A stretch of 64,000 nt of DNA from Polychytrium aggregatum. Its lineage: Eukaryota > Chytridiomycota > Chytridiomycetes > Polychytriales. The DNA is taken from assembly GCF_025602895.1 (NCBI RefSeq), contig NW_026516230.1:310001-374000 (forward strand), written 5' to 3'. Position 1 is the first letter of the stretch, and each line of letters begins with the position of its first letter. A program made the position numbers and the translations under genes. Below the pieces are notes generated by a model, which had not been told where the DNA came from, searched no databases, and saw only the letters and a program-made list of their open reading frames with translations. Shown here in pieces: positions 1 to 11,239 of the stretch.

Positions 1-414
1 GTCGATCCAGAAAGAAACGGGACAGTCATCCATCCGACATCAATTGGCCACACACAGAGCCACTCAAACTCGGGTCCATTGACCCATGGGGCATCCACCA
101 CCAATTTCCGACAGGACCATCCCCCTATGGCCCCAAACCGAATGCCGAGCGATTCGATGATTTATGGATCAAAGCATGCATCGAGCGACCCACAAGACCA
201 TAGATCAAACTTTTTGGAGGTAAATTACCAGGACAACTCTGTCCCAGGAACAGGCACTCGATATGCATCAGCAATGCCCCCTGCACCTTGTGGCCCATCA
301 GTCTCGCCACCACCTCGTAGTAGCTCGATGGTGAAAGATCCGCAGGATGAGCATTTCGTTGATTACTACAGCGCATTTCAGACCCAAAGCGGTGGCAGCT
401 CGCAACATCCTTGA
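1..414 (+). CDS. 3' end of an unrecognised protein gene (partial)
   Basis: Frame 1 is open from the first base of the window to a stop at 412-414, giving 137 residues. The translation is rich in Ser, Pro, Asn, Gln and His and reads like the disordered C-terminal tail of a longer protein, with few of the Arg/Cys-rich runs that noncoding GC-rich DNA gives in this window. No domain is recognisable. The gene would converge on the minus-strand membrane-protein gene ending at 579, leaving 164 bp between the two stops. The 5' part lies outside the window, so start, exon structure and function cannot be judged. It could instead be chance open sequence. Confidence 0.4.
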   Translation, partial: VDPERNGTVIHPTSIGHTQSHSNSGPLTHGASTTNFRQDHPPMAPNRMPSDSMIYGSKHASSDPQDHRSNFLEVNYQDNSVPGTGTRYASAMPPAPCGPSVSPPPRSSSMVKDPQDEHFVDYYSAFQTQSGGSSQHP

Positions 415-578
415 CGACTGATATCTCAGCATCACAAATAAAACCAGATCTTGATTGACCCTGCAAATCCATGTCTTTCACTCGGCGTTGCTCTTCGCGG
501 CCTGCAAGCCGCTGGGATGGTATTCTGACTCGACACAGACTGGATCGACTATCACATACCCTCATTCGATCGGCGGTA

Positions 579-2639
579 TCAGCAGATGTGTGGGCTGTCT
601 GGCATCGAAGCAGACCGCTTGATGCTCGTTGTCGACTCTGCTGCAGCCTCAGCCTCCTTCTTCGAAACCTGGCTCGACGGCCGCTGTAGCTTCCGGATCA
701 AGAACGCCCGCCGGGACTCTGCCTCGCTTACGATGCAAACAAAGTAAGCAACCGAACAGGACTGCGGAATGGCACTGATTTGGTAGCGGAAGAAAACTGG
801 CTGGATGAAGTGGAACAGTAGAAAGTTGCCGATCGATATTATCGGGAGTAGCGGAAGGTAGAATGTCGACAGGAGACCAGATTGAGCCGAGGCCGAAAAG
901 AGGGCGATGACGACGTTGGTCAGGCTTCGGTGAAAGGTGACCATTTGCACGTTGGCAGATATACCGTTTGACACCGTTGCCAGATGGCTGAGGATCCATC
1001 CGCTGATGTTCAAGATCGATATGAACAGGATCACCATCTGCACCGCCCGTGCGGACGACCGCACTGTCTTGAACAGAAGCAGTAGATTTGGGATGATCAG
1101 AACAGCGGGAAAATAGATCATCTGGGCCCCAGTTTTCCACGCCGGGCTTGGAATTTCCGAGCTCGGGTCGATCCAACTGAGGAGAATCGGAACAATGGCG
1201 CTCAGGAGATTGATCAGGGTGGTGATGAGATGTTGCTGCATCGCCCGCTTGTTTCGATGTCTGCAACATCGACACGGGTTCCGCCGCGACGATGGAAAGC
1301 AGTCAGGAGGCAAGGTGGTTCTGGATGAGTCAAGCAATCAAGTTGGATTTGCGGAATTACACATGGGCACCCAGGGCTGCAAAGGCGCCGTCATTCCACC
1401 ACGAGTTTTGAGCACCCTGAACACGCGATAAGGATTAACGTACTCTCGAAACTCCAACTCCAGAGCCGGATTCCTGAAGCGCAGATCCACCCAGCTGTGC
1501 CACAAGGCTCGAATCCGATCCCTCAACGATGGACGCTGTTGGTCTTGGCGGGTCGGATTGGCACGATAGAACGGGAAGATGTGCTCGCCAGAGGTTATCG
1601 ACTTTTCCGAAAAATAGGTCTGGAGGTCATCGACGAACTCTGTGTCCCAGTGTTCCGGTGAGTATGGTGTGCGTTTAGCCATGAGATATGCGTCACAGCT
1701 GATCGAGCTCTGGAATCAAGAACAACCGAGGCAACACGGTAAGCACGATGCAGAGCCGAGGCGGCGCTTCTGTGGGAGCGGCTTGGACAGGGGTGCTTAC
1801 ATCGATGAATGATGCCATGATTCCACTGGCAATGACCTTGACGTAGTCAAAGGTGATGGTGATGCCTTGAATGCCAAAGTAGTCGTTCGGCTCAAGAATC
1901 GACCAAGTAATGCCGCTCGCGATCACAAAGAGGCCGAATTCGACGACGATCCAAGATGTGGGCTGTTTGGTGATGGCCGATATGCCAAAGACCAAGCCGG
2001 CGTATCCGGAAGTCTCCCAAACGATTCGGGAAACTCCCTCGATACTGGTGCCGTCCAAGACCAGGGATGCCAGCGAAGCAACAGAGCATAGCGCCACGAA
2101 ATTCGGGGAGTAAACCAGATATTGCCGAAGGTTTGGGGACCGGAGCAGTATCAGCTCTATGAGGATGGTAAAGCAGCTGACCGCCAAACCCGGCATATCT
2201 GGACGAGCAAAATGAGACAAACATGGTGTGTCAACACGGCTCAATTATGGCCTGTGAAATCGGCTCGCTCTGCCACAGCAAGGATCATGGGACCCGCAGA
2301 TCCAGTGCTCTTGGTGCATAGAGAGCAGCTCGGCTGTGGGCAAAGTGTACCTCCGAGACTCATGCCTCGCAAGAGTAAGTTGACGGTCACATCGAAAACG
2401 TAGACGATATGCAATGTAATGTTGATGGTAAATCGCTTGGAGCTTGTCTTGGTGTAGGCGATCCACTCCTGTTGAGCGGGGTGGAAGTGGGTTTATTAGC
2501 ATTACGGCAGCTTTGCCACCGCAGCTTGGATATGGGTGCGCGGGCAGTCGGATGATCCCAAGGATATCCACGAACATCAACTCACAGGTTCGCATTCACT
2601 ACGCAGGCTCATGCGATAAACGATTCCTCCGGGTGGCAT
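579..2639 (-). CDS. multi-pass membrane protein of unknown function
   Basis: Five exons on the minus strand (2639-2586, 2468-2351, 2198-1801, 1709-1363, 1260-579) join in consistent phase to 532 residues. The introns have GTGAGT, GTACAC, GTAAGC and GTGTAA donors. The start at 2639 (MPPGGIVYRM) is the first ATG in the frame that feeds exon 2. The protein has a short N-terminal tail, about five hydrophobic helices up to roughly residue 190, a soluble loop of about 115 residues with many Arg, Tyr and Phe, then about five more hydrophobic segments and a basic/acidic Ser-rich tail. The layout suggests 9-10 membrane spans with a large central loop. I do not recognise the family; a receptor-like or transporter-like protein is possible. 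Its 3' end faces the gene ending at 414. Confidence 0.6.
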
Positions 2640-3290
2640 CGTCGCTTGGAACGGTGGCCTGGACCTCGGAAACACAGCAGTATCTGGCAATCCGAGCGAA
2701 ATAATGCAAGGAACGAAGGAAAGTCTGGATCTGGCTCTGTTGGGGAGCGTGGATGATATAGGTCAGCCACAGTGACGTCATATCCAATCATGAACGAATG
2801 TGATGAAGGTCCATCGAGAACGGTGCGGGATCTGGGCCCTCCGGCATCAAGCGACCCAGTGCATCGTTTAGATGGATGAGGGCAAGTCATCTATGCTGGA
2901 TGAAGCTTTGGCCGAGAATCTTAATGGTATAGATTATATTGTGTCGCTGCCGGGCCGCCGACCACAACCGTGTCGGGGGTCCGGGCAGATGTGTATCCAA
3001 AAAGTGAAGGTCGGCGGTGCAAGTGCTGCTGCTGCTGGTGGTGGTGGTGGTGGTGGTGGTGGTGTGGGCGACCAGCCAACGAGGATGCTTCATTGGCTGG
3101 AGCTGTGTCGCTGTCGTCCAGAGATCGACGGGGACAATGTGTCCAGCGGGCCAGAGGAGCTTGGAGATGTTGCCTGGTTGCTGCGTCCGCACGAGCTTCG
3201 CGAGAATGAAATATGTACATGAAGTGAAGTCTGGGTGCGAGCGATCGCTGGCGATTGTACTTGGGCCTTGCTTGGACCTGCGGGGTGTCG
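2640..3290. other. intergenic region with (GGT)n tract
   Basis: This 650-bp stretch holds the 3' flank of the bZIP gene and the upstream region of the membrane-protein gene, both on the minus strand. A run of about nine GGT triplets lies at 3037-3064, directly after a short GCT run. Open frames crossing it translate to Gly, Val or His runs and are not convincing genes. Confidence 0.5.
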
Positions 3291-6206
3291 TCAAGACCCG
3301 ATCAGGATGCTGCGTGTGCCGGCTGCCTCGAGGACCCGCATGGCCCGGACCACCGTCAGCGGAGAGAGGCACGGAGGAGGCGATACGAGGATGGTCGAGA
3401 GGGCCGGCGCCGAGAGGGAGGTGTGGAGGGCGTGGATGATTCCGTCGGTCCACATCGCCAGGTCCAGGCTGCTGCCGTCGTCGGGCAGCCCGTTGCTGGG
3501 TCGCCCTTCACCGGCTGCCGCAAAGACCAGCGACAGAACCGACACCCAGATCTGCACCATCGACACCATGAGGTGCCACGGCGAGACCGAGGCTGCCAAA
3601 GACAGGGTCGCTGCTGCTGATGTTGTCGATGTTGCTGATGTCGCTGTCGGTGTTGTTGGTGTTGTTGCTGATGTTGTTGATGAGAAGGGTGCTGAGGAGG
3701 TTGTTGTTGGGAACGCTGCGGAGAGCGTCGTCGAGAGTGGTGTTGAAGGTGTTGTTGAGGATGTGGCCGAGGACGGCAAGGGTGTGGTCGCTGGCTGGGA
3801 ATAGAGCCGACGACAGGAACGGGATGCCGTCACAGGCCGGGGTGCTGTCGAGTCCCCGGCCAGAGTCAACGACCGACCCACCAGCGCCGCCAAGAGCGAC
3901 CCCAACGTCGCCGCCGTCCACAAGTGGAGGCGAGAGGCTGGAGGGGCACCAGGCCAGCTGCCCGGGGGCGATCGAGACATCCACGCCAGCATTGCCTCGG
4001 CGGGAGAGCAGGGTGGACTCCGCGGCAGGGACACCCCGTCAGAGCCACGACCGTCGACGCTGTGGTCGTCGTCGTCGTCGTCGTGATTGTCGTCAGTGTG
4101 GGTATCGGCGTCCGTGACATCTGCGTGCGCCGCGCCGTCGCTCAACATGCATCCATCGCCATGGACAACCACACTGGCCCTGCTCGTTCCGATGGCGCCG
4201 AGTCGGTCGCTGATACGGGCGATGCGGCCCCGGGAGGCGGCACGGCCAATACGAGCAACGTCAGCGAGACCATCGGCCCCGCACCGCCGACACTGACACA
4301 GGCGACCACATCCCTGCGCGCAGTGGCCTGCGGGACAGAGATGCGCCGCCACAACATCCACGACCGTGGTCAGTTGCTGTGAAGTCGGCGGCCGGGGCGG
4401 CACGGACCGGCGCGGTGAGCGAGGAGCTTGCGACGGACGCGGCGGACACGCAGACGGCGGACGCTGACGACACATGGACGGCCATGGCAGAGACTCGGGT
4501 GTTGGGAGCGCTGTCGGCTCGCCAAGTCCACCTGTGAGAGGAGAGAGGGGAGAGAGTGAGTGGGTCACAGCCAGAGCGGCTGTCGAGAGGGTTGTCTGTG
4601 GAGGCGTGGAGAGTGTGGCGGGCGGTTGCGGTGAGAATGAGAACGGTGCGTAGGTTGGTGCTGCAAGCGGCAGTGCTGCAAATGGCAGTGTCGTGGACGA
4701 CGGGTGCGAGAACAAAGAGAACGGAGTGCACGGCAGCAAGGCGGCCGGCGACCCCGGAGTGAGCACGTCTGGGGGAGGAGTGAGCAGGTCCAGCAGTGGG
4801 CTGAAGGTCGGCGTGGTTGCGGGAGGAGTGACTGTCGATGAGAACGGCGACAGGGCCAAGCCCGAGGCCAACAGCCCCTGGGTCGGGACAGGGAGACCCG
4901 TGGGACCGAGTGCAAGTGTCGATGGCAGACGGTCGGTGCTTGCGATGGCGGTGGTGGTGCTGGTGGAGGCATGCTGGTGGGTGGGCGGGAACAGAGCGGC
5001 GGCGCTTGGCGGCGACAGCGAGGCGAGAAAGTCGGCCCCGTCAGTACTCAGGTTGTCGAGCGACAGGAACTCGGATGCAATGCTTCCGTCACTTGGCGAC
5101 GACAGGTCGGCCGGGTGGAACAGATCGACCGACCACAGCGCGTGGCTCGACGGAGGAACGGAATCGTACGAGCTCGGTCCGACCGACAAGGGATGGTCCA
5201 GATCACCCAGATGCATCGGGAACAGATCGCTGGGACAGGAGCCCGCGAGCAGCGACGGAGGGACGTCCTGTGAGAACAGCGGGACATCCTGGCTGTCGGA
5301 AAGACCAAACATGTCCTGGAACTCCACGGAGGCATGTGAGGTGGCGTGGGGCGGCGTGGCCAATTCGGCATCGGCAGATGACAGAATGTCGGGGTCGTTG
5401 GTTGTGTGGTTGGTGGTTGTGGTGTGGTTGGTGGTGGTGTGGTTGGTGGTGGTGGTGTGGTTGGTGGTGGTGTGGTTGGTGGTGGTGTCGCTGCATTCCA
5501 TGCTGCTGTTGGTGGTGCTGGGGGCCGGACCTGCCTGCATCGCCGACGCCAATGCGCTGAGCTGGTCCTGCAGCGCACGGACCTGGCTGGACATGGCGCT
5601 CAGCTGGTCGTGCAGCTGCGAGTTCTGGTCCTCGAGGAGCTTGACCCGCTTGCAGACGGCCCTGTTCTCCTCGACAAGCAGCGAGTTCTGCGACTCGAGA
5701 TCCTCGACGTGCTTGCGCTTCTTCTCGCGCGAGTTGTGGGCCGAGATGCGGTTGCGCTCCATGCGAGCCTTGAGGATCTCGGAGCGATCGACGGCGGAGC
5801 GGGAGCGGCTGGCCAGAACCGGGTTGGTGGGCGGATTCGTTGGTGGGTTCGCAGCTGGACGAGAGGGGCCGTGAGCCGACAGGGCATTGAGCGGCAGGGC
5901 TGGAAGGAGGTCTTGGTGCGTCGGTGGGCACGAGACCGACTGAGTGTGTGGGCTGTCGGGAAGCTCGAGGTCGGCGCTTGGAGATGAGTTGGAGCTGGAT
6001 CGAGACGGCGATGAGGCTGGCGAGGCTGGCGAGTCCGAGGCCGCTGCCGTCGATGGAGACGGCGAGAGCATTGGAGGATCAAAGATCGACAGCTCGGCGG
6101 GATCATTCACCAAGCTCTGACGCGATTGGTTTGAGTGGAGCGGCGTTTGCTGACCAAATGCCTCAGAGAATGTACTTAGCGGCGCAAACCACGTTGAGTT
6201 GGACAT
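3291..6206 (-). CDS. large bZIP transcription factor, HAC1/XBP1/ATF6-like basic region
   Basis: A single exon of 971 residues. I chose the ATG at 6206 (MSNSTWFAPL); the frame stays open to 6455, but that extension reads like leader sequence. Residues about 146-166 form a bZIP basic region containing NRISAHNSREKKRKH, which fits the consensus N-x-x-(A/S)-A-x-x-(S/C)-R. A heptad leucine zipper follows to about 222. The NR..A..SREKKR pattern is closest to the HAC1/XBP1 unfolded-protein-response factors. N-terminal of the bZIP is Ser/Pro-rich sequence. After it come a TTTNH repeat (5398-5492), a long Ser/Thr/Pro-rich region and, near residues 877-899, a hydrophobic segment starting WHLMVSMVQIW that could span a membrane. 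The last 72 residues would then be lumenal. No intron was needed, unusual for this window. DNA binding is well supported; the UPR link is inference. Confidence 0.75.
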   Translation of the reverse strand: MSNSTWFAPLSTFSEAFGQQTPLHSNQSRQSLVNDPAELSIFDPPMLSPSPSTAAASDSPASPASSPSRSSSNSSPSADLELPDSPHTQSVSCPPTHQDLLPALPLNALSAHGPSRPAANPPTNPPTNPVLASRSRSAVDRSEILKARMERNRISAHNSREKKRKHVEDLESQNSLLVEENRAVCKRVKLLEDQNSQLHDQLSAMSSQVRALQDQLSALASAMQAGPAPSTTNSSMECSDTTTNHTTTNHTTTTNHTTTNHTTTTNHTTNDPDILSSADAELATPPHATSHASVEFQDMFGLSDSQDVPLFSQDVPPSLLAGSCPSDLFPMHLGDLDHPLSVGPSSYDSVPPSSHALWSVDLFHPADLSSPSDGSIASEFLSLDNLSTDGADFLASLSPPSAAALFPPTHQHASTSTTTAIASTDRLPSTLALGPTGLPVPTQGLLASGLALSPFSSTVTPPATTPTFSPLLDLLTPPPDVLTPGSPAALLPCTPFSLFSHPSSTTLPFAALPLAAPTYAPFSFSPQPPATLSTPPQTTLSTAALAVTHSLSPLSPLTGGLGEPTALPTPESLPWPSMCRQRPPSACPPRPSQAPRSPRRSVPPRPPTSQQLTTVVDVVAAHLCPAGHCAQGCGRLCQCRRCGADGLADVARIGRAASRGRIARISDRLGAIGTSRASVVVHGDGCMLSDGAAHADVTDADTHTDDNHDDDDDDHSVDGRGSDGVSLPRSPPCSPAEAMLAWMSRSPPGSWPGAPPASRLHLWTAATLGSLLAALVGRSLTLAGDSTAPRPVTASRSCRRLYSQPATTPLPSSATSSTTPSTPLSTTLSAAFPTTTSSAPFSSTTSATTPTTPTATSATSTTSAAATLSLAASVSPWHLMVSMVQIWVSVLSLVFAAAGEGRPSNGLPDDGSSLDLAMWTDGIIHALHTSLSAPALSTILVSPPPCLSPLTVVRAMRVLEAAGTRSILIGS
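5398..5492 (-). repeat. imperfect TGGTTG/GGTGGT repeat coding for Thr-Thr-Asn-His units
   Basis: A run built from GGT and TTGGTGG units inside the bZIP reading frame. On the minus strand it encodes repeated TTTNH and TTTTNH motifs just after the leucine zipper. It keeps the frame open, so it is part of the protein as a low-complexity linker. Confidence 0.7.
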
Positions 6207-6627
6207 GCTGCCAGATGCCTTCAGCAATCCACGGACGACTCGGTGCAAAGGGCGAGGGGCGATGGTGGAGAAACGATGACGACCGAGGCTGGGAACAGCG
6301 GGCCGTTTTGAAGGGGTGCGGACTGGCAGCGCCAAGAAGCCACGCGTGCGCAGCTCCAACTGGAGGCTGCTGATTGGCTGTGTGTCCATGTGGCGCATGC
6401 GCAGTCGGAGCCACACGTTTCTGGCAAGAACTGAGATTGATAGTGGAGTGATCAAGAAGAGGTGTATTCGCAGCGCGGATGGTGGTAGTCGTCGTCATCG
6501 CAACGGGTGTCCGATGGTTTATTCAGCGCGCTGTATTCGTGTTTTGAAGAACCGACACCAAGCTGCTTGATGTATGTGCGGATCCTGCCACCAAGGGCCG
6601 ATCGAAAGGCGACCACACGGCTGGCCA
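6207..6627. other. upstream region of bZIP gene / 3' flank of PNS1
   Basis: About 420 bp between the bZIP start and the PNS1 stop, both on the minus strand. The bZIP frame stays open to 6455 here, so an alternative upstream start is possible; the extension (residues -83 to -1) is Arg-rich. I saw no other gene or clear promoter motif. Confidence 0.4.
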
Positions 6628-9129
6628 TCAGGCTTGGCCAAGCCCCCAGGTTATGGAGGGCCAGGTCTCTCTGAGCCTCTCAAAGAGCTCGGGTCTGAGC
6701 TTCTCCATCGTTGCAGGGTCCTCGGCGATGCATACGTAGGTGGCCGACACACCGGCTTTGATGACACACATCATCGAGAAGAAACTCGTGAAGCCGACTA
6801 CCATGCCATAGCTGCTGAGCATCATAAACGTTTCAGGGCTTTGTGGGATGTTTTTGTTGATCACAGCGGCAGCAAGGGCCGTCAAGGAACCGATGACGGC
6901 AGCAGAGAAGCTGCCCAGGCCGATGACACGGCCGATGATGTTGTCGTTGATAAGCTGCGGTTATCAATAGAGCCAGGACGAGCAGTTAGTCAGACACATG
7001 CCAGCTCGTTTGAAAGCCAAAGACACAAGAAGCGCAGACCGGACGCAGGTGGCAGAACACTTACTACTTCGATGCCGCGTGCCTGAAACAAGCCCCAGGT
7101 CGCCTTGCCACTCTCACAGTAACCCGTGCCATAGATGGCCATGTGGGTGAAGGCGTACTACATGGAGCAAAGCAAAGCAGAGCAAAGCATTGGTCCCTCT
7201 TAGTGGATTGGTACACAAGGATCTGGCATCGGCTCGACGCTGCCTTCAAGATCTCAAGCACAAGACTCTCAGACTTACGCGGTTGAAGTAGCATATGACA
7301 TCGCCGATACTCATGAAGAGACACTGGCAGCAGCAGCCAATGAAGGACACGCCAGAGTTGAGGTCGGTGGGAGAGTTGGACTGTGAGCCTCCAGATATGA
7401 ACCGCAGGGTCTGCAGAATGGAAATCAGCAAGGATCCAAAGCAGATTGAACCGAAGCTTGTGGTCAGGGCCCGCGCGGCCGATTTGGCTGTCGGATTTGA
7501 CGTGCCGACACGCAGCTTTGTGGATCCGGGGACCTGCGTTCCGGTAAAGTAGACAGTAGCATAGAGGCCCGAGCAGATGACATAGACGGTGTTGTAGATG
7601 ACTTGTTGCGTCCAATAGAGTATAAACACTGAAAGCCGCAATGGGTGTCAGCGAGCAGTCACAGGGGGAGAGCAAGCTCTGAGATGTCGATACCTATGTG
7701 CGTCGTGACCAGACAGCCTTACCAAAGCCGATCATTAAGCCAAAGATGGCGCCAGGACTAAAGCCCTGGGGTTGCTTGGAGGTTGTGCTCCAACCATTGG
7801 CAGCATATATAAAGATGCCAATCGAGGTGAAGATCCAGACGAACTGGAAGCACAGGCTAAGGATGACACCCAACAAGCCAGTCAGGATCGCGGCCGGGAA
7901 CTGGCTCGAGATCCTTGTCACGGTTTCAAGCCTATGTGGTCGGGTGCGGGCCAGATGGTTTGTAGTCAGAAGCACGAAATCAACCGACATGATAAGCTGC
8001 CGGGCTGTTGCGGACTTACAAGACCGAGGCAAAGGGAATCCTGGTGCGCAGATAAAAGTAGAACCAAGCGTAGAGGCCCGCTATGACGAGGCAGAAAAAC
8101 CCGGTGATGTAGCCGGGCAGTGCGTTTTGACAAAGCATCAAAACGGCGGCGGCAACAAGCAGTGCGCAGAAAGCCCAATATGAAATCTTGATCATCTGCC
8201 GGGGGAACCTGTTACAATCAAACCAAAAGGATGCGACATGAGTGTCTCGGCCATGGAGTTGTCGAAGCAGGCGTGTCTCGACGAGTGGGGGGCTGATTTC
8301 GCAACATCGGTCGGACCATAGGGACATGAAAAGGGGGCACCGAGTGTGCTGTGGCAGTGAATACGTACTTTTGCAGCAGGACGAACCAAATGGCGACAAA
8401 GCCCACAGAGACCACAAGCACGACGCCAATGACGTAAGCCAGATCAACGACAACAATCCCGAAATCCCCAGAGCCGACTTGCGAGACGACCACGGGGATT
8501 CCGATACATGCAGCAAAGATAAAGACTCCGAGGCAGAGAACAAAGAGGACCACGGCCCACGGGTCCTGAAACAGAGGTTTCCCGCCACCGCGGGTCGGTT
8601 GTATGTCGGTCAGCCGGACGGGCAGCCAAAGTGACAGTGTTCATGCAAGCTGAATACAGGAATAACCGCAATGCACTCGTACCTGCCACTTGCGGTCGGC
8701 CACAATAACAGGAGGAGCACCGCCAGGCAGCGGCAGCTTCCCAGCCCCAGGCCCTGAGTGGCCAGAGCCCAAGCCGAATGCCGCGGACTGCGACGAGAAG
8801 GGCGGGGGCGGATAGGAATAAAACTGGCCGTGCTGGCCGCCTTGCTGAGCATACTGATTGTCTTGCTGAGCATACTGATTACCTGGATGGATATACTGGT
8901 TGCCTTGCTGAGCATACTGGTGGACGGCCTGGTCGTACGGCTGCGGGTTGGGCTGGCCGTATTGGTATGGATGAGGGGGAAGGTGCTGTTGCTGCTGCTG
9001 TTGCTCGCCAAGCGTCTGTCGGCTATCGGGCAGATTGGTGTACCCAGCCCGGCTCATTGAGCCGCGAGGGTCCCGAACAAAGCGGTCTTGCGGCTCCTCC
9101 TGGTGGGCTTTGGGAGATAACATGTCCAT
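6628..9129 (-). CDS. PNS1: PNS1/CTL (SLC44-family) choline transporter-like protein
   Basis: Seven exons (9129-8683, 8565-8369, 8208-8020, 7931-7723, 7628-7279, 7157-7065, 6954-6628) join in phase to 603 residues. The fifth exon carries the family signature: ILYWTQQVIYNTVYV, then RALTTSFGSICFGSLL, an exact type of match to PNS1/CTL proteins. The next exons carry the YFN...YAFTHMAIYG motif and the final membrane segments. The first about 149 residues are cytosolic and rich in Gln, Tyr, Asn and Pro with NQYAQQG-like repeats; about ten membrane helices follow. The family sits in the plasma membrane and is linked to choline-related transport, though the substrate of fungal PNS1 is not settled. 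I chose the ATG at 9129; the one at 9057 is a possible shorter start. Confidence 0.92.
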
Positions 9130-9629
9130 GAGAGTGACTGGGGGGCTGCCAAGCAGACCGCTGCGATGGCAAAGGGCCGTCTTTTGAGTTTCGGCCGCCC
9201 TGCTTGGCACCAAGCACCGGGCTGTGCACGGAATCTGACACGTGATCGTACACCGCCACCCAAACCACACTCGACCCGCACTCGACCCGATCACGCCTGT
9301 GGCGCAGTGGAGGCGGCCTATAAATTCCTCCGCCGCTCTTCGTCCCTCTTTCGCCTGCATCGTTCACCCAGTTCCTTTGGCATGGGCGCTGACCGGCTGC
9401 GATCCGTCGCAGTCCATGGGCTCTCGCTCTTGCTGGGAGCTGGAATATCAAGGACTCGTTCCACCGCCTTATCTGCCTCATTTTGTGGTTTCCATCCTAT
9501 AATGTGGTTCGTCTGTGCGGAAACATTCCTCGCGCGTGGCTTGCAAATGCTCGCCTCCTCCGCTCCGTTGAGCAGTGAGGAGCTGCCATTTGTCCCACGG
9601 CCGTCCCGCGGCTATCTCGCCGACGGCAC
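9130..9629. other. intergenic region upstream of PNS1
   Basis: 500 bp between the PNS1 start and the stop of the TPGS1-like gene, both minus strand. It has a TATAAAT-like string near 9319 on the plus strand (ATTTATA on the minus strand). No gene is visible; open frames crossing it are Arg/Ser/Pro-rich. Confidence 0.35.
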
Positions 9630-11239
9630 TCATCGATGGGTCAGAGCGGCGATCGGCACAGCCCGCTCCATCAGCGCCTGGACTGTGTGGCTGTCGACGA
9701 TCTCCCGTGTGAGCTGAAAGTAGATGATCGAGGCGCTGCTGTATGAAGGCACCCGGGCAGCACGCTCGGTCTGGAAGGCCCTGTGGACAATATCGACTGC
9801 GAGCTCGTGCGGAAGAACCAGCACGCTGAATGTTCACCAACTGTCAGCGCTGAATGTCAAAAGTGGCCGTTGTGGGGCGGCACCCACGATCGCACGCGGC
9901 TCTTGCCGTCTGATGGCTGTCGTGAGACGATGTGCCTGTTCTGCCAACCCCAGCAACGACGGCCTTGCTGATCAACGACCATTCGAGCGGCCTCACCTGA
10001 ATCCTTCCAGTCGGCATAGCCTTCGTTTGAGATAGTCGACATAGATGTCTTCCAGGATCGAGATGTCCTCGACCGTGAACACATCGTCGCTGTTGACGTG
10101 CTGGCGACCAGCCATGAGGTTGTTCTGGTGGAAGGTCGACAGAGTATCGCGCAAGATCTCCTCGCACATCTCAAAGAACTCTGTCGGACGTTGGGCTGTC
10201 TCGGGTTACTGTTTCCCGATCCGAATCCTCTTGCCAGCTGCCCGGCTCAGTATTCTGCGTTGCGGCGCGACCACACTGCTCACCCAGAAAGCTAAAATAT
10301 GTCCTGAACACCTTGATGAACTCGGGGATCGGCAGCTGAACCGTCTGTTTGTCCGGCTGCATCGATGGGTGGTGCCAGAGGTCTGGGATGCACAGCCCGA
10401 GAGAATAGCTCGCAATCTCGGCAGCCCTCTCGACGATCTCGCCCGGAAAATCGGTGCAGATCAGCTCAGCAAGTTGGTGGAGCTCGAGAGCCGTATGTCG
10501 ATCTTGATGCGAGTGAGCCAAAGGTATCGCCATTAGCCCGAATCGCCCAAGAGGATGGGAGGCGAGACGATGGGCGATGATGCATCGCTGGCAGGCGCTT
10601 TCACCGGCAGATCCGAGCCTGCATCTGCATCAACTCCATCCGTTTCAAGGGACCCGAACCTGCTTTGGAGTTGAGGATGCTTTCCAAGAGATGCGCAAAC
10701 GAAATGCGGTTGCGGGTCGTTGCTTTGACGTATTCAAAGTCGCGAAGCAAGATGTTCGTCCCAAGGCGCACACTCTCGAAACTGGAGAACCACCCGAGCC
10801 ATCGTCAGTATCCCAGCGCGCAAATAAATGGGGCCCATAGTGACGGAGAGGAGGCATGGCGCCGGGCTGGTGTGCGCATCAGACGTACTAATCGTAAAGG
10901 TAGTTCATGGGCTTCTCGGGACGGTCTTCCAGTAGTTTGATGAGAACATCCTGCGAAAGCACGCTCTCAGTCGCTCATCTCAGGCCGTACTGTTCGGACG
11001 GCACCGCTCGGGCCATACTGCTCGGATATGCGCCGGCTGCAGCTTACTTCGAGATAGACACTCAGTTTGTGATGCTCTGTCAGAGGATTCGGGGTCAGTC
11101 CAAGTAGTCAAGAGATGGGCCATGAGCCACGCGAGCCGATACCCAGGCCACTCTCAGACGAGAAATGCCGATGCGCACCGAGATAGTCTCGGGTAGCCAG
11201 CTTGTGCTGCAGAATGCTCGTGAGACTCTGGGGGCCCAT
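9630..11239 (-). CDS. TPGS1-like tubulin polyglutamylase complex subunit (probable)
   Basis: Seven exons (11239-11143, 11076-11048, 10950-10889, 10781-10660, 10502-10284, 10180-9997, 9825-9630) keep phase throughout and give 302 residues, close to the roughly 290 of animal TPGS1. The N-terminal part LIKLLEDRPEKP...YLYDYFESV matches the TPGS1 pattern LLKVLEARPEEP...FLAHYFE, a short RIIa/Dpy-30-like helical segment. The following region RNRISFAHLL and a later acidic helical stretch fit less obviously. TPGS1 belongs to the complex that adds glutamate chains to tubulin in axonemes and basal bodies, which would suit a flagellated zoospore. The second exon is only 29 bp. The gene structure is well supported; the family call rests mainly on the N-terminal motif and is moderate. 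Confidence 0.6.

Noticed and set aside
4693-5874. 393-codon plus-strand frame
   Set aside because: It is antisense to the bZIP gene; its Val/Trp/Ser-rich translation comes from the complementary repeat and zipper codons.
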